This document shows, one piece after another, positions 1-5,992 of a stretch of 10,264 nt of DNA. Below the pieces are notes generated by a model. It searched no databases. It saw only the letters and a list, made by a program, of their open reading frames with translations, and was not told the DNA's origin. The DNA is from Bacteroidia bacterium (GTDB lineage Bacteria > Bacteroidota > Bacteroidia > Bacteroidales > Dysgonomonadaceae): assembly GCA_030539475.1 (NCBI GenBank), contig JAUNRY010000059.1:1-10264 (forward strand). The letters run 5' to 3'. The translations under genes and the position numbers were made by a program. Position 1 is the first letter of the stretch. Every line of letters begins with the position of its first letter.

Positions 1-2
1 CT

Positions 3-830
3 ATTCACAACGAAACCATTCTTTCTTTCGATAACCTGAAATCATTCTTTGTGAAAGAGAATACAACAGATGAAAATTCATTGGATAAAATCACAGAATT
101 AAGTGGTTTCTCACTTAAAAAACTGACAGATAAAACAATCCTTTTAACTATGCCATCGTTTGACTACGTTTATGTTGACATCATAAATCGGTTAATTGAA
201 AATAATAAATATTTGCTTGAAAACAGTCTATATTTAATTGTCGATATCAGAAATAACAGCGGAGGAACAGATAACGCTTACCGTAATCTTTTGCCTTATA
301 TTATGACCCAATCCACGAGAAGTTTGGGAATTGAATTCTTATCAACCCCAACTTTGATAAATGGATTACAAGGGTACATTGATGGAATAAAAGATGATAA
401 AAGCAAACAAGATGAAGTAACAAGAATTAAAAAAGAAATCGAAATTCTAAAAAAGAATGAGGGTAAATTTGTAAATATCCACGATTCAGAAGTGGACATA
501 ATGAATGTTAGAATTGCCGAGAAAAGCCCAAAAAACATAGTTGTTTTAGCTAATAAAAAAGTAGCGAGTTCGGGGGAATATTTTGTAATGTTTAGCAGAC
601 AAAGCAAAAAAGTAAAAATATTTGGAACACCTACTTATGGTGGCTTAGACTATGCTTCCGCACGTGTATTTGATTTCGGTTGTCCCGAATACCAATTAGT
701 ATTGCCAACTTTTCGTTCATTAAGATTGCCCGATTTCCCAGTTGACAATATTGGATTACAACCTGATATTTTTATGGATAAATTTATAGAAGATTGGGTA
801 CAATATGCTGTTGATTATTTGGAAAACTAA
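3..830 (+). CDS. S41-family peptidase, C-terminal part (5' end outside window)
   Basis: The reading frame is open to the left edge (first complete codon at 3), so the GTG at 51 is probably internal and the true start lies upstream; 275 residues are visible. The segment VDIRNNSGG (about residues 80-88) is the S41 core strand-loop, and VVLANKKVASSGEYF (about 180-194) holds the expected nucleophilic serine (one of the two in ASSGE). FGTPTYGG (about 207-214) and the end DFPVDNIGLQPDI are also typical of C-terminal-processing/IRBP-like peptidases. The Lys found in Tsp/CtpA-type enzymes in the motif TFGKG is replaced by Gly, so a Ser-Lys dyad is unlikely; the tricorn/IRBP-like subgroup is a better fit. 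A charged, probably helical insertion lies between the two core motifs (about 125-155). The gene is visibly more AT-rich than its neighbours. Substrate and location are unknown because the N-terminus is missing. Confidence 0.8.
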   Translation: MHNETILSFDNLKSFFVKENTTDENSLDKITELSGFSLKKLTDKTILLTMPSFDYVYVDIINRLIENNKYLLENSLYLIVDIRNNSGGTDNAYRNLLPYIMTQSTRSLGIEFLSTPTLINGLQGYIDGIKDDKSKQDEVTRIKKEIEILKKNEGKFVNIHDSEVDIMNVRIAEKSPKNIVVLANKKVASSGEYFVMFSRQSKKVKIFGTPTYGGLDYASARVFDFGCPEYQLVLPTFRSLRLPDFPVDNIGLQPDIFMDKFIEDWVQYAVDYLEN

Positions 831-844
831 ATCCGAAAAATGGG

Positions 845-1046
845 TAGCAGATAACATCGCATTGGCAGAATGGCGGGTGAAGTGTAAACTTCACCTTGTG
901 TTCTTTTTATTCCGCCGAATGTGTTTCACATTCAGCTTTTTTTGTAAGTTAGCTTCTGTGAAAACACATCGGCTACGTTACTGCTAAATTGAACTTTTTG
1001 TCCAATTTATCCCGCACTATCGCCAAGCCACGGCTCGTGAGCGGTA
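845..1046. repeat. Multi-hairpin inverted-repeat element, attC-like
   Basis: Nested inverted repeats start 14 bases after the peptidase stop codon. The arm TAGCAGATAAC (845-855) pairs with GTTACTGCTA (977-986) over 10 bp, with one bulged A. GGCGG (872-876) matches CCGCC (912-916), or GCGGG (873-877) matches CCCGC (1011-1015). TTGGC (863-867) matches GCCAA (1022-1026). Within it are compact hairpins: GGTGAAGT/ACTTCACC (876-895, loop GTAA), GAATGTG/CACATTC (917-933, loop TTT, then seven Ts from 937), TGTG/CACA (957-968) and AAATTG/CAATTT (986-1008). Some pairings are mutually exclusive. The layout (gene stop, TAAC-containing arm, central structure, GTTA-containing arm, extra-helical base) resembles integron attC sites and dispersed elements I associate with Bacteroidota. 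The core does not fit the strict GTTRRRY consensus, so the attC reading is inference. The second hairpin plus T-run might simply terminate the peptidase transcript. Confidence 0.5.
917..943 (+). terminator. Possible intrinsic terminator after the peptidase gene
   Basis: A perfect 7-bp stem GAATGTG/CACATTC with a TTT loop is followed after three bases (AGC) by seven Ts. The position, about 90 bases past the stop codon, would suit termination of the upstream gene. The stem is modest in GC content and part of a larger repeat element, so its real role may differ. Confidence 0.4.
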
Positions 1047-1251
1047 AGTTTATCCAGATCACCACCAAATGATTGATTTTCGACAGAACTGCTATTAATC
1101 AAAATTTCAAAATACGGGAGAAAAGCCATTCGATTTCTGAATTAGTTTGATTTTCACAACAGTTACTAAAAAAATAAAAAAACACGTATCCGGCAAAAGT
1201 TTTGTTTATAAAAGTGTTATATTGCATTTTCAAATTCAAAATCCGGTTATT

Positions 1252-2469
1252 ATGGGAATAATTAATAAGCCTTTCATAAGTATATCTATTGCGTTGGCAG
1301 CAATTTTTGGTTGCTCCGCCCAACAGCAGAACAACTCCGAGACAACCTATTTTTCGGATGTTACGGCAACTCATATTCCATTGGATGAAAAAACGCACGC
1401 TTTGGGCGTGGCTTTAGCGGATGTGAACGGAGACGGGCATTTGGATATAGTGCTTGCGCTGGAATGGCAGCCCAACCGGCTGTACCTGAACGACGGAACG
1501 GGAAAATTCTCGTGGGCCAAAAACACGTTCACCGATGAAAAGCACGATTCGGAACACGTGAAAGTGGCGGATTTCGACGCCGACGGGATGTTGGATGTAA
1601 TCTTTGTTGCGGAAGACGACCAAACCCATGAATTTTATCTGGGCAACGGCGACGGCATTTTTCGCGACGTGAGTAATCGCCTGTTGGCCAAGAGCGAAGG
1701 CAACGCGCTGGATATCGGCGATGTGAATGGCGATGGCTTGCCCGATATAGTAATCGGCAATACAGGCGATGCGCCCGCCAATTTCCTGTGGCTGAACAAT
1801 GCGGACAAGCCGGGGCATTTTATCGATTATTCCGCCAACGGCTTGCCGCAACTCAGCGATCAGACACAGTCCATAAAACTGGCAGACCTCAACGGCAACG
1901 GATTTCTTGACATGATAGTAGGCAACGAAGTTCCGCCAAACCGAATTTATTTCAACGACGGCAAAGGCAAGTTTTCAGAAAAGCCGGGCACTTTCACCGA
2001 AACCGTTCCGTTGCACACCCGCGAAGCAATCACTTTTGACGCCAACGGCGACGGCCTCATAGATATTCTCTTTGCCAACCTCACCAGCAACGGAGGAGAA
2101 TGGGAAAGAGACCCGCGAGCCCGGTTGTTTATCAACCAAGGAAACGGAGTTTTTAAAGATAAAACCGAAACCCGTATTCCCGAACACAAATTTTCCACTT
2201 ATGCGGCAAATGTTATCGACTTCAATCGCGACGGACATCCGGATATAATTTTAAGCGCCGTCCAAATTCCATCCTTCGAAGGTATGCAGGTGCAGGCGTT
2301 GCAAAACAACGGCAAGGGAGAATTCCGTTTCGTAACCCAAGAGGTTATCCCTGAAATCACGGTGGAAAGAAGCTGGGAAATTGCCGTAGGCGATGTAAAC
2401 GGCGACGGAATTGACGATCTGGTAATCGGAGGCTGGGATTCGCAGGTGAGGTTGTTGTTGGGCAAATAG
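1252..2469 (+). CDS. FG-GAP/VCBS repeat lipoprotein, seven-bladed propeller
   Basis: The ATG at 1252 is chosen because it begins a lipoprotein signal peptide: a hydrophobic stretch (residues 8-19) ending in the lipobox IFGC with Cys21. The frame is open further upstream (a TTG at 1147), but that would bury the signal. The mature part is built from seven repeats, each with an acidic calcium-loop motif of the DVNGDGxxD type, at about residues 57, 107, 157, 212, 263, 323 and 381. Seven copies fit a complete seven-bladed beta-propeller of the integrin-alpha/FG-GAP kind, with each loop likely to bind Ca2+. The 405 residues are accounted for by signal plus propeller. No catalytic domain, ASPIC domain or C-terminal sorting domain is seen. 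The protein is expected to be membrane-anchored, facing the periplasm or cell surface. Ligand binding or scaffolding is plausible, but the function is unknown. The codon-repetitive loops (gatgtgaacggcgacgg-like) are the source of weak DNA repeats within the gene. Confidence 0.85.
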   Translation: MGIINKPFISISIALAAIFGCSAQQQNNSETTYFSDVTATHIPLDEKTHALGVALADVNGDGHLDIVLALEWQPNRLYLNDGTGKFSWAKNTFTDEKHDSEHVKVADFDADGMLDVIFVAEDDQTHEFYLGNGDGIFRDVSNRLLAKSEGNALDIGDVNGDGLPDIVIGNTGDAPANFLWLNNADKPGHFIDYSANGLPQLSDQTQSIKLADLNGNGFLDMIVGNEVPPNRIYFNDGKGKFSEKPGTFTETVPLHTREAITFDANGDGLIDILFANLTSNGGEWERDPRARLFINQGNGVFKDKTETRIPEHKFSTYAANVIDFNRDGHPDIILSAVQIPSFEGMQVQALQNNGKGEFRFVTQEVIPEITVERSWEIAVGDVNGDGIDDLVIGGWDSQVRLLLGK

Positions 2470-2585
2470 CGCCCGCGGGTTATCTGCGCCGTATAACCAA
2501 CGTTAAATCGTGTTTCCGTTAAAAAATCAATCTCTCAAAAACATTCTATCGTTGTAGTTGTTTACTGATTTAGCGAGTATTTTAA

Positions 2586-3269
2586 ATGCAAACAAAAAAA
2601 ATAAATATTGCCGTAGACGGCTTCTCATCGTGCGGTAAAAGCACCATAGCCAAGGGGTTGGCAAAAGAACTGGGTTATACGTATATCGACAGCGGAGCCA
2701 TGTACAGGGCAATCGCGCTTTTTGCGTATCGCAACGGATGGATGACCGATACGGAAATAAACGAATCGGAACTGAAAAAGCATATTTCGGAAATAGAGAT
2801 TTCCTTTCAAGCAAACGCAGACGGGCAGCAAGAAACCTACCTGAACGGCGAAAACGTGGAGAAAGAAATCCGATCGCTCCGGATTGGCAATGCGGCAAGC
2901 CGCGTAAGCACCCTCGGATTTGTGCGAAAAGAATTAGTCCGCCAGCAACAGGCAATGGGCAAAAAGAAAGGCGTGGTAATGGACGGACGCGATATCGGCA
3001 CGGTAGTTTTTCCCGATGCGGAACTGAAAATTTTCCTCACCGCATCTCCCGAAATACGCGCGCAACGACGCTTCAACGAACTTCAAGCCAAAGGAATTTC
3101 AGTTTCGTATGAAGATACACTTGCCAACGTTCGCGAACGCGACCAAAGAGATACAACCCGTGCGGAAAGCCCGCTGCGAAAAGCAGACGACGCCATAGAA
3201 CTGGACAACTCGTACATTACAATTGAAGAGCAGTTGCAATGGGCAATGAATTTAATGCATGATGTATAA
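2586..3269 (+). CDS. cmk: Cytidylate kinase
   Basis: Phosphorylates CMP and dCMP with ATP to the diphosphates in the cytoplasm (EC 2.7.4.25), part of pyrimidine nucleotide salvage and RNA precursor recycling. At 227 residues it has normal length for the family. The P-loop GFSSCGKST is at residues 12-20, and the CMP-binding segment IDSGAMYRA at about 34-42. The NMP-binding insert spans about 55-95. DGRDIGTVVFPDA (133-145) is the diagnostic Cmk motif, and the arginine-rich lid RERDQRDTTR is at 183-192. The ATG at 2586 places the P-loop at the usual distance from the N-terminus. It lies 117 bases after the lipoprotein gene and 97 before ispH. The order cmk-ispH-pfkA is, as far as I recall, conserved in Bacteroidales. 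All key residues appear intact. Confidence 0.97.
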   Translation: MQTKKINIAVDGFSSCGKSTIAKGLAKELGYTYIDSGAMYRAIALFAYRNGWMTDTEINESELKKHISEIEISFQANADGQQETYLNGENVEKEIRSLRIGNAASRVSTLGFVRKELVRQQQAMGKKKGVVMDGRDIGTVVFPDAELKIFLTASPEIRAQRRFNELQAKGISVSYEDTLANVRERDQRDTTRAESPLRKADDAIELDNSYITIEEQLQWAMNLMHDV

Positions 3270-3366
3270 TTCAGAATGCATAATTACAGGGGATTTGTTT
3301 CGCAATCGCGTGTAACCGATGAAGCAAAACCGCAACCCGAAATGTTTAATAAAATCACACAGAAAA

Positions 3367-4260
3367 ATGAGTAAAATTGAAATAGATAAGCAGTCCGGAT
3401 GCTGCTTTGGCGTGGAAAAAGCCATCAAAAAAGCCGAAGAAGAACTGCAAAAAGGCGGCACCCTTTATTGTTTGGGAGACATTGTACACAACAACATAGA
3501 AGTGGAGCGCCTCACCAAAATGGGATTAGTAACCATCAACCACGAGCAATTTAAGGAACTTAAAAACGTGCGTGTACTGCTGCGCGCTCACGGCGAGCCG
3601 CCAAGTACTTATGAAATAGCTAAGGAAAACAACATCGAGCTAATTGATGCTTCGTGCCCGGTGGTGTTGGGCTTGCAAAAAAGAATCAAGAAGAAATTCA
3701 TCACCCGCCCCAATGAAAGCGGACAAATAGTTATTTTCGGCAAAAAAGGCCATGCCGAGGTAAACGGCTTGTTGGGGCAAACCGACGAATCGGCCATTGT
3801 TATCGAAAGTAAAGACGAAATAGAATCGCTCGATTTTTCACGCGATATCAGCCTGTTTTCCCAAACCACCAAACCGCTCGACGGATTTCAGGAAATTGGC
3901 GAACTGATAAAATCGCGCATGGAAGACGGTGCCAACTTCGAGTTTTACGACACCATTTGCCGGCAGGTATCCAACCGGGTGCCCAACATGCACGAGTTTG
4001 CCAAGAGGCACGATTTGATTATTTTTATAGCGGGAGAAAAAAGCTCCAACGGAAAGGTGCTCTTTGCCGAGTGCAAGAAGTACAATCCAAACTCCTACCT
4101 TATCCATCATCCCGACGACCTTGATCCCGACTGGATAAAAAAAGACATCACCATAGGTATTTGTGGAGCCACCTCCACGCCCATGTGGCAAATGGAATCT
4201 TTAGCCGAAAAAATAGGCGCCCTCATACCTGAAATGGAAGTTGAAAAAGCTGCTTTTTAA
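3367..4260 (+). CDS. ispH: 4-hydroxy-3-methylbut-2-enyl diphosphate reductase
   Basis: Last step of the MEP isoprenoid pathway: reductive dehydroxylation of HMBPP to IPP and DMAPP (EC 1.17.7.4), using an oxygen-sensitive [4Fe-4S] cluster. The start at 3367 gives MSKIEID, the usual N-terminus; an ATG at 3319 in the same frame would add 16 basic residues not typical of the family. Length 297. Cluster ligands by comparison with E. coli IspH (C12, C96, C197) are Cys13 (in GCCFGV), Cys97 (DASCPVV) and Cys198 (DTICRQ). Substrate-binding residues also align: His41, His76 in RAHG, His129 and Glu131 (GHAEV), Thr167/168 (SQTTKP), Ser226 and Asn228 (SSNG), Ser270 (GATSTP). Cys12 beside the ligand Cys13 replaces the usual Phe of GFCFGV. 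The final codons form half of a terminator stem. It is probably co-transcribed with cmk. Confidence 0.96.
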   Translation: MSKIEIDKQSGCCFGVEKAIKKAEEELQKGGTLYCLGDIVHNNIEVERLTKMGLVTINHEQFKELKNVRVLLRAHGEPPSTYEIAKENNIELIDASCPVVLGLQKRIKKKFITRPNESGQIVIFGKKGHAEVNGLLGQTDESAIVIESKDEIESLDFSRDISLFSQTTKPLDGFQEIGELIKSRMEDGANFEFYDTICRQVSNRVPNMHEFAKRHDLIIFIAGEKSSNGKVLFAECKKYNPNSYLIHHPDDLDPDWIKKDITIGICGATSTPMWQMESLAEKIGALIPEMEVEKAAF

Positions 4261-4273
4261 AGCAGCTTTTTTT
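4244..4273 (+). terminator. Strong intrinsic terminator overlapping the ispH stop
   Basis: The stem AAAAAGCTGCTTT (4244-4256) pairs perfectly with AAAGCAGCTTTTT (4259-4271), with two Ts left between the arms, and the descending arm runs into seven Ts (4267-4273). The left arm encodes the last residues of IspH, and the TAA stop (4258-4260) straddles the loop and right arm. The symmetric A/T flanks mean it could also act on the opposite strand, although no convergent gene is present. Confidence 0.88.
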
Positions 4274-4302
4274 GTATGCCTGCCAAAAAAAAATTACCTT
4301 TG
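4271..4302 (+). promoter_or_regulatory. Bacteroidota-type promoter of pfkA
   Basis: A -33 element TTTG (4271-4274) and a -7 element TACCTTTG (4295-4302), exact to TAnnTTTG, are separated by 20 bases, the spacing expected for the primary sigma factor of Bacteroidota. Transcription should begin at about 4308-4310, giving a leader of about 45 bases before the ATG at 4355. The -33 element is formed by the end of the upstream terminator T-tract. Confidence 0.85.
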
Positions 4303-4354
4303 CAGCCAATTGTATTTAGGCTCAATCAATTTTAAAAAATACGATTAATTCAAT

Positions 4355-5338
4355 ATGGATTCAAATGTAAAATGCATTGGCGTACTCACTTCCGGCGGCG
4401 ATGCTCCGGGCATGAACGCGGCCGTGAGGGCAGTAACGCGCGCAGCTATTTCTAACGGCATACATGTTTTTGGAGTTTACCGTGGATACAGAGGCCTTAT
4501 CAGCAACGAAATAGTTGAATTTAAAACCAACAGCGTCAGCAACATTATTCAGCAGGGCGGCACCATTCTTAAAACGGCGCGTTGCGATGAATTCATGGGC
4601 GTTGAAGGAAGAAAACAGGCCTACGAAAACATGCAGCGCTACGGAATTGACGCTCTTGTGGTGATTGGCGGCGACGGGTCGCTAACCGGCGCCGGAATTT
4701 TCGCCAACGAATTCAACATACCCATTGTGGGGCTTCCCGCAACCATTGACAACGACCTCAACGGAACCGACACAACCATCGGTTACGATACCGCCCTGAA
4801 CACCATCATGCAATCCATGGACAAAATTCGCGACACGGCCACCTCGCACGAACGCCTTTTCTTTGTGGAAGTAATGGGGCGCAACTGCGGTTATCTGGCG
4901 CTAAACAGCGCTATCGCGTCGGGGGCGGAAGCAGCCATCATTCCCGAAATAAGCATCGAGAAAGACCAGTTGGGCGAACTCATCGAACAAGGGTTCCGCA
5001 AATCGAAAAGCAGCAGCATGGTACTCGTTGCCGAAAGCGAAATCACGGGCGGCGCCATGAACCTTGCCGAGCGCGTAAAAAAACAATATCCGCAGTACGA
5101 TGTGCGCGTGTCCATCTTAGGCCATTTGCAACGCGGCGGATCGCCCACGGCGCAAGACCGCATTCTGGCAAGCCGCATGGGTGTGGCAGCCATACAGGCA
5201 CTGCTGGAAAACCAGCGAAATGTAATGATTGGCATTCGCGAAAACGAAATTGTGTATGTGCCCTTTAAACGAGCCATCAAAAAAGACCGTGAAATAAGCG
5301 AAGAACTTCTCCAAGTGCTCCGCATTTCATCCATTTAA
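4355..5338 (+). CDS. pfkA: ATP-dependent 6-phosphofructokinase
   Basis: Converts fructose 6-phosphate to fructose 1,6-bisphosphate (EC 2.7.1.11), the committed step of glycolysis, in the cytoplasm. The 327 residues match the bacterial PfkA length. The ATP site begins with LTSGGDAPGMNAAVR (11-25). GGDGS (105-109) has Gly108 where PPi-dependent enzymes carry Asp, which supports ATP as donor. TIDND (130-134) holds the catalytic base Asp132 (Asp127 in E. coli). MGRNCGYLAL (164-173) and GHLQRGGSPTAQDR (246-259) bind the sugar phosphate. The residue before TIDND is Ala129, where E. coli has Gly124 and PPi enzymes Lys; I treat this as a tolerated variant. The gene is monocistronic by its signals: its own promoter upstream, and a new promoter before mce. 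Confidence 0.97.
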   Translation: MDSNVKCIGVLTSGGDAPGMNAAVRAVTRAAISNGIHVFGVYRGYRGLISNEIVEFKTNSVSNIIQQGGTILKTARCDEFMGVEGRKQAYENMQRYGIDALVVIGGDGSLTGAGIFANEFNIPIVGLPATIDNDLNGTDTTIGYDTALNTIMQSMDKIRDTATSHERLFFVEVMGRNCGYLALNSAIASGAEAAIIPEISIEKDQLGELIEQGFRKSKSSSMVLVAESEITGGAMNLAERVKKQYPQYDVRVSILGHLQRGGSPTAQDRILASRMGVAAIQALLENQRNVMIGIRENEIVYVPFKRAIKKDREISEELLQVLRISSI

Positions 5339-5358
5339 AAAGGCATCTTAATTGTTAA

Positions 5359-5378
5359 GTTGGGCTTTCAGCCCGTTT
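5359..5378 (+). terminator. Weak terminator-like hairpin after pfkA
   Basis: GGGCT (5362-5366) and AGCCC (5370-5374) form a 5-bp GC-rich stem with a TTC loop, followed only by GTTT. It sits 23 bases after the pfkA stop. The poor T-run makes termination uncertain; it may instead be a copy of a short dispersed palindrome. Confidence 0.35.
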
Positions 5379-5409
5379 AGGAATAATTACGGATAATCAT
5401 AAAATAAAT

Positions 5410-5440
5410 TTTATCATACAACTTAAAAGTTGTACCTTTG
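5410..5440 (+). promoter_or_regulatory. Promoter of the mce-mmd operon
   Basis: An exact -7 element TACCTTTG (5433-5440) is preceded 19 bases upstream by TTTA (5410-5413), a degenerate -33 TTTG. Expected transcription start is about 5446-5448, leaving a leader of about 30 bases to the ATG at 5477. No other comparable promoter was seen further down, so this one probably drives all five genes. Confidence 0.75.
5417..5434. promoter_or_regulatory. Palindrome in the mce promoter, candidate operator
   Basis: TACAACTT and AAGTTGTA are perfect 8-base inverted arms around a central AA. The site fills the spacer between the -33 and -7 elements and shares its last two bases with TACCTTTG. A dimeric regulator bound here would block the promoter. 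No regulator gene is present in the window, so operator function is inference. Confidence 0.4.
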
Positions 5441-5476
5441 CGCATCCTAATCATATAATCACTCAATTAATTAATT

Positions 5477-5881
5477 ATGGAATTAACACACATTGAACAC
5501 ATTGGCATTGCCGTTAAGAGTATTGAAGAACAACTTCCTTATTACGAAGGAGTTCTCGGATTAAAATGCTATAACATTGAAACGGTGGAAGACCAGAAAG
5601 TAAAAACCGCTTTCTTCCAGATCGGACAAACTAAAATTGAGTTGCTGGAACCCACCAGCGAAGAAAGCACCGTTGCCAAATTCATCGAGAAACGGGGCGA
5701 AGGAGTTCACCACATTGCATTCGCCACCAACAACCTCACCGAGGCATTGCAGCAGGCAGAAGAAAAAGGCGTGCGCCTTATCGACTCGAAGCCGCGCGCC
5801 GGCGCCGAAGGATTGAATATTGCTTTCCTGCACCCGAAATCTACCGGAAGCGTACTCACCGAACTTTGCGAACATCCCTGA
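5477..5881 (+). CDS. mce: Methylmalonyl-CoA epimerase
   Basis: Interconverts (R)- and (S)-methylmalonyl-CoA (EC 5.1.99.1), linking the B12-dependent mutase to the decarboxylase encoded just downstream. The 134 residues form two VOC/glyoxalase-like beta-alpha-beta-beta-beta modules. The first begins HIEHIGIAV (5-13) with metal ligand His8; KIELLEP (53-59) gives the acidic edge. The second begins GVHHIAFAT (76-84) with a ligand His, and ends in VLTELCEHP, where Glu129 is the expected ligand or catalytic acid. The ATG at 5477 is the only sensible start. The gene is first in its operon and is followed after 111 bases by mmdA in the same reading frame. Confidence 0.94.
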   Translation: MELTHIEHIGIAVKSIEEQLPYYEGVLGLKCYNIETVEDQKVKTAFFQIGQTKIELLEPTSEESTVAKFIEKRGEGVHHIAFATNNLTEALQQAEEKGVRLIDSKPRAGAEGLNIAFLHPKSTGSVLTELCEHP

Positions 5882-5992
5882 TTGCAGAAGCCGATAACGC
5901 TTAGCGACAGAGATAAAGCTGATAGTGGCTTCGCCGATAACAGTCCGGCCGACAACACCGGCCATCGGCCATCCGGCTTCAAACATCAAACA
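5882..5992 (+). other. Structured mce-mmdA intercistronic region
   Basis: These 111 bases stay open in the frame of both neighbours, but the encoded 37 residues have no family resemblance, so I treat them as non-coding. The 9-mer GCCGATAAC occurs twice (5890-5898 and 5933-5941). GCCGAT (5933-5938) can pair with ATCGGC (5964-5969), enclosing GGCCG/CGGCC (5947-5963). This could be an RNA fold affecting mmdA translation or mRNA stability, which is unproven. Confidence 0.4.

Larger units (their letters stand above)
831..1251. other. 421-bp intergenic region
   Basis: No credible gene is seen here; the short frames have no recognisable protein features. Positions 843-1046 are occupied by the inverted-repeat element described separately. 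Positions 1047-1251 are AT-rich with an A-run at 1168-1182. They must carry the start signals of the downstream lipoprotein gene, but I found no match to the -33/-7 promoter pattern good enough to call. Confidence 0.6.

Noticed and set aside
805..987. A 60-codon open frame overlapping the peptidase end
   Set aside because: It overlaps the S41 gene out of frame and runs through the hairpin element. The translation has no domain-like pattern.
1201..1224. TTTG followed by TATATTG as a promoter for the lipoprotein gene
   Set aside because: The spacing is only 13 bases and the -7 match is incomplete, so it does not fit the Bacteroidota promoter pattern.
1147..1251. N-terminal extension of the propeller lipoprotein
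   Set aside because: It would start at TTG and put 35 residues before an otherwise perfect lipoprotein signal peptide.
1414..1851. Long antisense open frame inside the propeller gene (also similar ones under ispH, mmdA and mmdB)
   Set aside because: These mirror the codon bias of the real + strand genes, have no start signals and no recognisable protein motifs.
1420..2405. Repeated gatgtgaacggcgacgg-like DNA segments as a CRISPR or satellite array
   Set aside because: The spacing and sequence follow the protein repeats of the FG-GAP blades; they are coding and irregular.
2478..2498. GGTTAT/ATAACC hairpin after the lipoprotein gene as a terminator
   Set aside because: Six AT-rich pairs with a 9-base loop and no T-run afterwards; too weak to call.
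2547..2554. TATCGTTG as the cmk -7 promoter element
   Set aside because: One mismatch to TAnnTTTG and no -33 TTTG at the right distance; could be real but not supportable.
3319..3366. Upstream ATG for ispH
   Set aside because: It adds 16 basic residues not usual in IspH, and the ATG at 3367 matches the conserved N-terminus.
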